A stretch of DNA of 40,021 nt, taken from assembly GCA_947624305.1 (NCBI GenBank), contig CANQKC010000024.1, positions 1 to 40,021 on the forward strand, written 5' to 3'. A program made the translations under genes and the position numbers. Shown here piece after piece: positions 33,148-40,021 of this stretch; position 1 is the first letter of the stretch, and each line of letters starts with the position of its first letter. The notes under the pieces were generated by a model. It saw only the letters and a list, made by a program, of their open reading frames with translations. It was not told where the DNA came from and did not search any database. Source of the stretch: an uncultured Monoglobus sp. (lineage in GTDB: Bacteria; Bacillota; Clostridia; Monoglobales; Monoglobaceae).

Positions 33148-34257
33148 ATGAAAAGGATTTTATGTTTAGTATTGGTATTGACAATGGTATGCGCATTGCT
33201 GACTTTTATGCCGGTAAATGCGGCGACAATAGTAGAGAGCGGCGAGTGCGGCGCGCAGGGCGACAACGTGAAATGGACGCTCGATTCCGACGGCATCCTG
33301 ACGATCAGCGGTAATGGTGATATGGAGGATTATAATTTTCTTAATTTTATTCCTTGGTACAGTAGCCGTCCAAACGTTAAAGCGGTGGAAATAAAAGACG
33401 GTGTAACAAATATCGGTAATTTTGCGTTTTATGAATGTGGCAACTTAACAAATATAAATATACCAAATAGCGTTATAAGCATCGGCGAGTGTGCTTTTGA
33501 GTCTTGCACCAACTTAACAAGTGTAAGTATGGGAAATAGCGTGAGATCTATTGGATATGGCGCTTTCCAAGAATGTAATAACTTAACAAAGATTAATATA
33601 CCGGATAGTCTGAATTATATTGGCGATATTGCTTTTTGGGGTTGCAGCAGTTTAAAAAATATAAATATACCACCCAATCTGACAAGCATTGGCGTATGGG
33701 TATTTGGCTCCTGCGGCAATCTTAACATAGAGGTATCTCCACAGAATGAAACATATTCTTCAATCGACGGAGTATTATTTAATAATAATGAAACAGAAAT
33801 ATTAACATATGCAAAAGATGAGATTCAACCGGATTATACAATTCCATATAGTGTGACAAGTATCGGCGGTAGTGCGTTTTACTGCTGTGAAAATTTAACA
33901 AACGTAAATATTCCCAATAGCGTGATTAGTATTGGAGATAGCGCATTTTTAAATTGTAAAAAATTAACAAATGTAAGTATACCAAACAGTATTGCGAGCA
34001 TTGACAGGAGGGCATTTGATGGATGTACCGGGTTGAAAAATGTATCCATCGGAAGAGGAGTGACAAGCATTGGCAATGATGCGTTTAGCTCATGCGGCAG
34101 TGTCAACATAGAAGTTTTAGAGCAGAACAATACTTACTCATCAATTGACGGAGTTTTGTTCAATAAAGAAAAAACACAAATATTAGTATATGCGAAAGAT
34201 AAAATTCAGTCGGAATATAATATTCCTGATAGCGTAACAAGTATTTCCTGCTGTTAG
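33148..34257 (+). CDS. Secreted BspA-like leucine-rich repeat protein, truncated
   Basis: 369 aa from ATG 33148, chosen for the TAGGAGGT site and the signal peptide (MKRILCLVLVLTMVCALLTF, cleavage after VNA near 30). After a short linker (WTLDSDGILTISGNGDMEDY), BspA-type repeats run to the end, with two longer blocks of the YSSIDGVLFN type. The protein ends in the middle of a repeat: DSVTSI is followed by SCC and a stop instead of G..AF..C, and there is no C-terminal domain. The recombinase element starts just after this point. The repeats are AT-rich while 33230-33300 is GC-rich, as in the first BspA-like gene. Confidence 0.75.
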   Translation: MKRILCLVLVLTMVCALLTFMPVNAATIVESGECGAQGDNVKWTLDSDGILTISGNGDMEDYNFLNFIPWYSSRPNVKAVEIKDGVTNIGNFAFYECGNLTNINIPNSVISIGECAFESCTNLTSVSMGNSVRSIGYGAFQECNNLTKINIPDSLNYIGDIAFWGCSSLKNINIPPNLTSIGVWVFGSCGNLNIEVSPQNETYSSIDGVLFNNNETEILTYAKDEIQPDYTIPYSVTSIGGSAFYCCENLTNVNIPNSVISIGDSAFLNCKKLTNVSIPNSIASIDRRAFDGCTGLKNVSIGRGVTSIGNDAFSSCGSVNIEVLEQNNTYSSIDGVLFNKEKTQILVYAKDKIQSEYNIPDSVTSISCC

Positions 34258-34270
34258 GCAAAGACTAAAA

Positions 34271-34323
34271 AATAATGTATCTCCCAAACCGTCACGGCAG
34301 CGTGTTAATGCCGCTGTTTGGGA
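34271..34323 (-). terminator. Hairpin downstream of the recombinase operon
   Basis: TCCCAAAC (34282-34289) pairs with GTTTGGGA (34316-34323), with CAGCG/CGCTG inside. On the minus strand it is followed by AGATACATTATTTTTTAG, so it is a plausible terminator. It may also coincide with the element end. Confidence 0.55.
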
Positions 34324-34345
34324 AACACACTATCTTTCTTATCCG

Positions 34346-35938
34346 TTATTTTGTTTTCAAAACATTCTCGAATATATCCTTAAACCGATACTCGATTTCG
34401 ATTTTATTGCCCGAATATACCTTTACTTTATTGATGAAATATAAGAGCATTTCGTTCGTTATGTTCTGCTCCGAAAGAAAGTCCTCGGCTTTGTCCGCAA
34501 GACATATTGTGCTGTCGTTTTTCTGCGCTACAATGACTTGCAGCTTCTCCTGAAGCTGTGATATTCCCGTCCTTAAAGTTTCTTCTTCGCCGGACAGCTT
34601 ATCTTTAATGAACAGAAATTCATCTTTGGTAATCAGTTCGTCAACGTATCTTTCATAAGTTGATTTTCGCTCGAACGCTTTTTGCTTCAGCAGTTTCTCC
34701 GAACGGTCAATATTTGCCCGTATATTAGTTTCCGTACCGAGCGTAGATTTATCGGCTTCTCTGAGCCGTTTTTGATTATCGACGAACAGTCGGAGCTTTT
34801 CTCTTAAATCCCGCACTACAACGTCCTCAATATCCTTTTCGTAAAACTTTTCCTTTACCGGGCAAGCCGTATCGGGATTTGGAAGCGACCTGTCGCAAAC
34901 ATAATACTTCCGTTTGCTTTGCGGATGGCGGAGCATCGCCCTACCGCAAACGCCACAGGTTATGAGTGATCGCATAGGATAGTCCTTCGGCGCGGTATTT
35001 TCGTTCCTGTTGTATTTCCGTATAGCCGTCTGCGCCTTTTCAAATTCCTCGTCCGTCACAATGGCTTCATGGCAATTCGGGACTATAATCCATTGGCTTT
35101 CATCGTTTTTCTCGCTTCTCGGATTGTCTATCGACTTCCATTTTCTTGTGTTTGAAACCATATCGCCCGTATATAGGCGCGTTTTCAAAATCCGCTTTAT
35201 ATTTGCCGTATTCCAACAGTTTTGCTCCGATGTGCCTGCAAACCTCTTGCTGTCGGGGTGTAAGCTCCTAAAATACTCTGACGGCGTGAGGATTTTATCC
35301 TTGTTCAAAGCTAAAGCAATATCCGATGTCTTTGTACCGCTCTGTGCAAGGTTAAATATCCGTCTTACGATTGGAGCGGTGTTGGGGTCGGGTACAAGGT
35401 GGTTCTTGTTATTTGGGTCTTTCTTGTAGCCATACGGAGCATACGCGCCCACCCACTGACCTTTTTTATGCTTTGCCTGCATAACGGTCTTGACCTTTTG
35501 TGAAAGGTCGCGGCTGTACGAAGAATACACGATGTACTTCATTACGACTTCCATTCCCGATGTTGTACCCTTATAGTTATCGCTGTCGTAATTGTCATTG
35601 ACCGATATGAAGCGCACTCCCAGGAACGGGAAAATTCTTTCAAGATAGTCGCCTATCTCTACATAATCTCTGAAAAAGCGGCTGAAATCCTTGCAGATGA
35701 TTATATCCGCTTCGCCGTTTTTAACGCGCTCTATCATTCGTTCAAATGCGGGTCTGTCGGCATTTGTGCCGGAGTATCCATCGTCAACAAATTCTTCGGA
35801 TACACACCCCGAAAGGTCGGAGTGTGTATCTATGTATCTGCGTAATAACGCACGTTGATTTGATATGCTTTCACTTTCTGTCTTAAACTTCAAGTCCTTG
35901 TCGGCTGATGAAAGACGTATATATATAAACAGGTTCAT
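34346..35938 (-). CDS. Large serine recombinase 3
   Basis: 530 aa. The resolvase-type catalytic domain has IYIRLS with nucleophile Ser10, VDDGYSGTNADRPAF and CKDFSRFFRD. A recombinase domain follows (KKGQWVGAYAPYGYKKD region), then a zinc ribbon (CGVCGRAM ... YYVCDR) and a coiled coil near 400-480. It cuts and rejoins att sites through a phosphoserine link. The ATG overlaps the stop of recombinase 2 by 4 bases (ATGA), so translation is coupled. All catalytic motifs are intact. Confidence 0.93.
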   Translation of the reverse strand: MNLFIYIRLSSADKDLKFKTESESISNQRALLRRYIDTHSDLSGCVSEEFVDDGYSGTNADRPAFERMIERVKNGEADIIICKDFSRFFRDYVEIGDYLERIFPFLGVRFISVNDNYDSDNYKGTTSGMEVVMKYIVYSSYSRDLSQKVKTVMQAKHKKGQWVGAYAPYGYKKDPNNKNHLVPDPNTAPIVRRIFNLAQSGTKTSDIALALNKDKILTPSEYFRSLHPDSKRFAGTSEQNCWNTANIKRILKTRLYTGDMVSNTRKWKSIDNPRSEKNDESQWIIVPNCHEAIVTDEEFEKAQTAIRKYNRNENTAPKDYPMRSLITCGVCGRAMLRHPQSKRKYYVCDRSLPNPDTACPVKEKFYEKDIEDVVVRDLREKLRLFVDNQKRLREADKSTLGTETNIRANIDRSEKLLKQKAFERKSTYERYVDELITKDEFLFIKDKLSGEEETLRTGISQLQEKLQVIVAQKNDSTICLADKAEDFLSEQNITNEMLLYFINKVKVYSGNKIEIEYRFKDIFENVLKTK

Positions 35939-37629
35939 ATTTGTCCCTCCATTTCCTTGATAGCTTCTATAAGCGTTTCAAGCTCGTCGGCATATTTCAG
36001 CTTCACATCAACACGAATACCGCCATTATCATAAACGGTTATATTATCGACAAACGCATCCGCTATTTCCCGCGTGATTTTCCTTGTTTTCAGCAAGCCT
36101 TTGATGTTTTTCAGCCAGCGGTTATTTTGCGATAATGCAGTATTGAGCTTTCTGCGGTCAATTTCAAGAGTATTCAAGCGTGAGCTTAATTCTTTGCACT
36201 CATCGTCATATTTTTGTTTATGATAAATATAGTCCTCCGCGCTGAGTACGCCGTCTGTATAGTCCTCATACAACATCTCTTTGTTACGCTGACGCTTTTG
36301 AAGCCGTGCGACAATATCATCTATTTCTTTATCCATCAGCTTTTGCCGCTCGGTTAAATAGCCCGTATCTTTCATCTTTTCAACAGCCCTGCTTATATCG
36401 GCGAATAGAGCGATATGGTCTGATAAAATTGTGCCGACTATATCAGCCAATTTGTCCTCTCTTATACAATGCGTCGTTTCACAGCGGTTATATTCCTTAT
36501 TCGGACAATAATACCTTGCCGCGTAATTCTTTTCGCTCTTGTTATGGTATCGTGCATAGTTTAAGTTTGCGCCGCAGTCACCGCAGCGAATATGCGTAAA
36601 TATGGGCGGATGCTTTTCCCGAAACTTTTTTGACTTTTCCGTTTTCTTTTTATACGCCTTTGCGGATTTGTCCATATCAACCCTGACTTTATCAAAGCTG
36701 TCCCTGTCAATCAATGCGGGGTGCATATTATGAAGCACTCGCCACTTGCTTTCATCAAGAACGGTTTGAGTATCGGGCTGTCCGAGATAAAGAGCCTTAA
36801 CCTTGCGCCCGAATACCAAATCGCCAAGATATACGGGGTTTTTCAGTATATGCTTTATAGTAGCAGGCAGCCATACGCTGTTTGCGTACATTTCCTTTGC
36901 GTTTTGCCGGCGGATATATCGGAGCTTACCGGGCGACGGGATATTATCGTTGTTTAAGCCTCTCGCTATTTCGTGATAGTTCCTGCCATTCAGTTTCTCG
37001 GTAAATATCCTTTTTACTATCGGCGCTGTTTCGGGGTCTACATCAAATCTGTACGCCTGTGATGCAGACTTCACATATCCATACGGTATCATGCCTGGGA
37101 TATACTCTCCGGCAAGCTGTTTTGCTTGCACAGCCGTTGATACCTTTTTGGATATATCCTTTGAATAATAGCTGTTTATGAGATTTTTCAGCGGGATCAG
37201 CAAACTTTCGGCAGAACCGTCCGTTTCAAAGCTGTCGTACCTGTCGGCAACGGATATGAACCGAACGCCTAAAGCGGGGAATATGCTTTCAAGCAGGTTT
37301 CCCGCTTCTATATAGTCACGGGAAAACCTTGAAAAGTCCTTTATCACCAAAGCGCGGATTTTACCTTGCTTTATATCGCCCAAAAGCCTTTGAAATTCGG
37401 GTCTGTCTGTGTTAGTGCCTGTCCAACCGTTATCGACATATATATCCGCAAGGTTTAAGTAAGGGTGTTCCTCTATATATTCCCTGCAAATATTGACCTG
37501 TCCGTCTATTGACTCGCCATCGTCGTTCTTGCCGCTGTTTTCTACCGAGAGCCTCGCATATATCGCCGTTTCCCATGAAGTGATTACACTTTCTATGCAA
37601 GGACTTTCATATCGTCTTGTTCTGCCCAT
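35935..37629 (-). CDS. Large serine recombinase 2
   Basis: 564 aa, ATG 37629 with AAGGAGG 8 bases upstream. Catalytic motif IYARLS gives Ser28; VDNGWTGTNTDRPEF and IKDFSRFSRD complete the active site. The recombinase domain, zinc ribbon (CGDCGANL ... YYCPN and C..THC) and a long coiled coil (about 430-510) follow. The N-terminus is about 15 residues longer than in its neighbours. It overlaps recombinase 1 by 37 bp. The three proteins are clearly related but divergent, so they are not a recent triplication. Confidence 0.93.
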   Translation of the reverse strand: MGRTRRYESPCIESVITSWETAIYARLSVENSGKNDDGESIDGQVNICREYIEEHPYLNLADIYVDNGWTGTNTDRPEFQRLLGDIKQGKIRALVIKDFSRFSRDYIEAGNLLESIFPALGVRFISVADRYDSFETDGSAESLLIPLKNLINSYYSKDISKKVSTAVQAKQLAGEYIPGMIPYGYVKSASQAYRFDVDPETAPIVKRIFTEKLNGRNYHEIARGLNNDNIPSPGKLRYIRRQNAKEMYANSVWLPATIKHILKNPVYLGDLVFGRKVKALYLGQPDTQTVLDESKWRVLHNMHPALIDRDSFDKVRVDMDKSAKAYKKKTEKSKKFREKHPPIFTHIRCGDCGANLNYARYHNKSEKNYAARYYCPNKEYNRCETTHCIREDKLADIVGTILSDHIALFADISRAVEKMKDTGYLTERQKLMDKEIDDIVARLQKRQRNKEMLYEDYTDGVLSAEDYIYHKQKYDDECKELSSRLNTLEIDRRKLNTALSQNNRWLKNIKGLLKTRKITREIADAFVDNITVYDNGGIRVDVKLKYADELETLIEAIKEMEGQI

Positions 37630-39266
37630 AATTTACCCTCCTTGTTCAGATTGCTGTCTTTGAAGCTCTCTATGTATTGCAGAGCCGTTTCAAATCGGTC
37701 TTGATACCTGAATTTGACCTCAATATGTTTGCTGTCATATATGATTATTTTCTCTATCAGATTAACTATAACGCCCCGATGAAGCTCGGTAATGTTTTCA
37801 TATTCCCGAAACGCTTTTATCCAGTCGTTTTGAGAATTACCCGTGTCGATTGCTTGTTGGCGTTCATCGTTGATAACTGCAAGGGAACGCTGTCGTTCCG
37901 CAATTCTCCTGTCGTATCCCGCGCCAAACTCCATATATTCCTCTCGTGAAATAACGCCGTCTGCCAAATCACTGTACAGATTGAGCTTTAAGTCCTTAAA
38001 CCGCTGAATTTCGCTTTCCAGTTTTGTTATTTGCGCCTCGTAATTAAATACTCTGCGCTGCTTTTCCGGCAGTTTGTTTATGTATTCGAGAACTTCGTCC
38101 ATACGGCTTATATTATCAATATGATCTGTTACAAGCTGAAAGACGATTTTCGTTAGTTTATCCTCGCTAAAGGAGTGAGGGGAGCATACCCTGTTAGCCT
38201 TGTTATTGGAGCAGACAAGATAATGATACTTTTTATCTCCCGACGGTACGGTTTTCCGTACCATGTTACAACCGCAGTCACCGCAAAATACGAAGCCCGA
38301 AAACAGCGGCACGTTATCACTTTTGGGAGCGGTTCTTACATCACGTTTCAAAAGCAGTTGTACGGTTTCAAAATCTTTTTTATCTATGATAGGCTCGTGG
38401 TTGTTCTCGATAATAATCCAGTCGCTTCTGTCGTAATCTAAAATACGCTTTATCTTGTGATTGGGAGTACCGCGTTTATGCTGACACAGCGTACCGATAT
38501 ATACCTCGTTGGTAAGAATACGCATAATGCTTACGGGTGTCCAATAAGCTCTGTCGTTCGTGCGAAAACCCGTGTGATAGCGCATACCGTTTTTTCTTTT
38601 ATACTCCATAGGACACGGAACGCCCATAGAGTTTAATTTCTCGGCAATCTTTGAATTGCACATACCGTCAATTCTCTGATTAAAGATATATTCAACAATA
38701 CGCGCGGCTTCATCGTCAACGACGAGCTTGTTCTTGTTAGTGCCGTCTTTTTTGTATCCGTAAGTTGCAAACGCTCCGATGAAATCGCCCATTTTACGCT
38801 TGATGTCAAGCTGACTGCGGATTTTAACGGATATATCCCTGCAATAGCTGTCGTTTATCAGGTTCTTAAACGGAATAATAAGCGAGTCCTGCTGTGATTT
38901 TTCGCCGTCCGAGTCGTAGTTATCGTTGATTGCGATAAATCTAACGCCCATAAACGGGAATATCTTTTCAAGGTATCGCCCCGCATCGACATAGTTTCTG
39001 CCGAAGCGGGACAAATCCTTACAGACGATGCAGTTTATTTTCTTTTTTTTAATATCCTCCATCATCATCTTAAAGCCGGGTCTTTCAAAATTCACGCCTG
39101 AGAAGCCGTCGTCAACATATTCGCGGACAATAGCCATATTGTTGTACTTTGAAATGAAGTCCCTTATCATTTCTTTCTGACTGGTTATTGAGTTGCTTTC
39201 AGCCTTGTCGCCGTCCTCGCCAGAAAGACGGGCATACGACGCAACATTCCAAAATTTATCAGTCAT
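37593..39266 (-). CDS. Large serine recombinase 1
   Basis: 557 aa from ATG 39266, chosen for GGAGGTGAT just upstream (39279-39271); a longer reading to 39326 has no such site. Motifs: SYARLS with Ser15, VDDGFSGVNFERPGF, CKDLSRFGRN, a recombinase domain containing GAFATYGYKKDG, zinc ribbon CGDCGCNM ... YLVCSN, and a C-terminal coiled coil. It is the first gene of the three-recombinase operon. Large serine recombinases such as TndX and TnpX drive excision and integration of clostridial elements. Confidence 0.93.
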   Translation of the reverse strand: MTDKFWNVASYARLSGEDGDKAESNSITSQKEMIRDFISKYNNMAIVREYVDDGFSGVNFERPGFKMMMEDIKKKKINCIVCKDLSRFGRNYVDAGRYLEKIFPFMGVRFIAINDNYDSDGEKSQQDSLIIPFKNLINDSYCRDISVKIRSQLDIKRKMGDFIGAFATYGYKKDGTNKNKLVVDDEAARIVEYIFNQRIDGMCNSKIAEKLNSMGVPCPMEYKRKNGMRYHTGFRTNDRAYWTPVSIMRILTNEVYIGTLCQHKRGTPNHKIKRILDYDRSDWIIIENNHEPIIDKKDFETVQLLLKRDVRTAPKSDNVPLFSGFVFCGDCGCNMVRKTVPSGDKKYHYLVCSNNKANRVCSPHSFSEDKLTKIVFQLVTDHIDNISRMDEVLEYINKLPEKQRRVFNYEAQITKLESEIQRFKDLKLNLYSDLADGVISREEYMEFGAGYDRRIAERQRSLAVINDERQQAIDTGNSQNDWIKAFREYENITELHRGVIVNLIEKIIIYDSKHIEVKFRYQDRFETALQYIESFKDSNLNKEGKLWAEQDDMKVLA

Positions 39267-39361
39267 TGGTATCACCTCCGCAAATATTTTATATCCTAAA
39301 CTTTTATTAGTCGAGGATGTTGACAAGCGTGAGAAACGAGTGTAAAATTATTTATTTACGC

Positions 39362-39991
39362 TCACTTCACCATATAAACCTTTTTATCGCCCGTTACGGC
39401 GTAAGACTCGCTGTTGCTGCCTGTCAGAACGTCAATCCTGTTTCCTTTGATCGCGCCGCCCGTATCGTGGGCGGTTCTGTAACCGACGCCCTCTATGTAG
39501 ACCGTACTGCCGAGCGGGATAACATTCGGGTCAACCGCGATTATCTCTCCGATCTGCGGCTCTAATGCCTGTCCGAAGCAGTCAACACTGTATCCGCCGT
39601 TCTCGGACGGCGAGGAAGTATAGCCTGTGATATAGAACGTACCTATGCAGTCGCCTATGTCGCCGTTGTTTTCCGACGTTTTCGCTTTCGTCTTTGACTT
39701 TGTTTTCGTTTTATCGGCGCTTTCGGACATATATTCGCTATACACCCACCCCTGGCGAGTACCGTCGTAAACCTGCCACCATTTACCGCCGTCTGTGCCT
39801 ATGATCTGTAACTCCGTATGCTTCGGATACGCTGTTATAATTCTACTGCTTGTGGTCGGTTCAGCGCGAAGGTTAAGTCCGCTCCGTGCGTTCACATACC
39901 ACGTTTCAAAGTCAGCAGCCGATGCCGTGAAACTCATTGATAACGCTGCCGCCGTTAAAATAACTCCTGTGTTCCTGATGATTTTCCTCAT
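39362..39991 (-). CDS. Secreted SH3b-3D domain cell-wall protein
   Basis: 209 aa from ATG 39991 (AAGGAGG about 10 bases upstream; an ATG at 40012 lies before that site). Signal peptide: MRKIIRNTGVILTAAALSMS, cleavage near ASA. Residues about 30-88 form a bacterial SH3 domain (SGLNLRAEPTTSSRII ... GWVYSEY), then a Lys/Thr linker. Residues about 115-209 are a 3D domain (PF06725) with its three Asp residues in AVDPNVIPLGS, AHDTGGAIKG and NRIDVL. Such proteins act on peptidoglycan, probably as lytic enzymes, and are often carried by conjugative elements to open the wall. It lies 95 bp upstream of recombinase 1. Confidence 0.88.
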   Translation of the reverse strand: MRKIIRNTGVILTAAALSMSFTASAADFETWYVNARSGLNLRAEPTTSSRIITAYPKHTELQIIGTDGGKWWQVYDGTRQGWVYSEYMSESADKTKTKSKTKAKTSENNGDIGDCIGTFYITGYTSSPSENGGYSVDCFGQALEPQIGEIIAVDPNVIPLGSTVYIEGVGYRTAHDTGGAIKGNRIDVLTGSNSESYAVTGDKKVYMVK

Positions 39992-40021
39992 AAGTTGTGT
40001 TCCTCCTTGCATTTTTAGTGT

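Larger units (their letters stand above)
34245..40021. mobile_element. Left end of an integrated element with three large serine recombinases
   Basis: From the abrupt end of the LRR gene (about 34245-34257) to the window edge, all genes are on the minus strand and differ in character from the host genes: three serine recombinases and an SH3-3D protein. This fits the end of an integrative conjugative or mobilisable element, with attL close to 34240-34345. The exact boundary and the right end are not visible, so both coordinates are estimates. Confidence 0.6.

Overview
The window looks like a piece of chromosome from an uncultured, gut-type Bacillota (class Clostridia, possibly Oscillospirales; low confidence on order). 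The grounds are strong AGGAGG ribosome sites, several GTG/TTG starts, near-consensus sigma-A promoters with 17-bp spacers, an XkdX-type phage gene, BspA-like leucine-rich repeat proteins, a clostridial-style hom-thrB-lysC cluster and large serine recombinases. By eye the core genes are moderately GC-rich, while the leucine-rich repeat parts and the right-hand element are more AT-rich.

Layout. 1-5480: a 1485-aa secreted BspA-like surface protein, flanked by inverted copies of a dispersed palindromic repeat; more repeat copies fill the 730-bp gap after it. 5479-7994: phenylacetate-CoA ligase and a DUF362/ferredoxin protein on the minus strand, each with its own promoter. 8094-8280: tRNA-Glu(UUC) with consensus promoter and terminator, followed by a gene remnant. 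8548-12950: an isolated cassette of phage tail-fibre/tail-spike genes ending in a 44-aa XkdX-like ORF, with no other phage structural genes in view. 12998-16727: a PqqD-like protein, S24/S26 peptidase, ABC exporter, HprK-like kinase and a stalk-domain secreted protein, resembling part of a peptide maturation/export system. 17019-19349: a response regulator without a kinase, followed by three genes of unknown function. 19429-25717: MATE exporter, L-lactate dehydrogenase, DUF4038 glycosidase, FtsH and RlmH. 25757-30868: a 38-aa membrane peptide, a DUF1015 protein, then homoserine dehydrogenase, homoserine kinase and aspartokinase, the last with an internal start for a beta subunit. 30927-32793: an SDR oxidoreductase and a frameshifted methyltransferase. 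32927-34257: a second BspA-like gene behind a structured leader with an attenuator-like terminator; it stops abruptly inside a repeat. 34258-40021: the left end of a mobile element with three overlapping large serine recombinase genes and an SH3-3D cell-wall protein, running off the window.

How they work together: housekeeping threonine/lysine biosynthesis, proteolysis and ribosome modification are interleaved with surface-interaction genes (BspA-like proteins, orphan fibres, exported peptide system). The accessory regions sit next to typical insertion contexts: a tRNA 3' end, dispersed repeats and a recombinase-driven element. The least explained parts are the orphan fibre cassette, the PqqD/kinase/peptidase/exporter set without a visible substrate peptide, and the leader RNA upstream of the truncated BspA-like gene.
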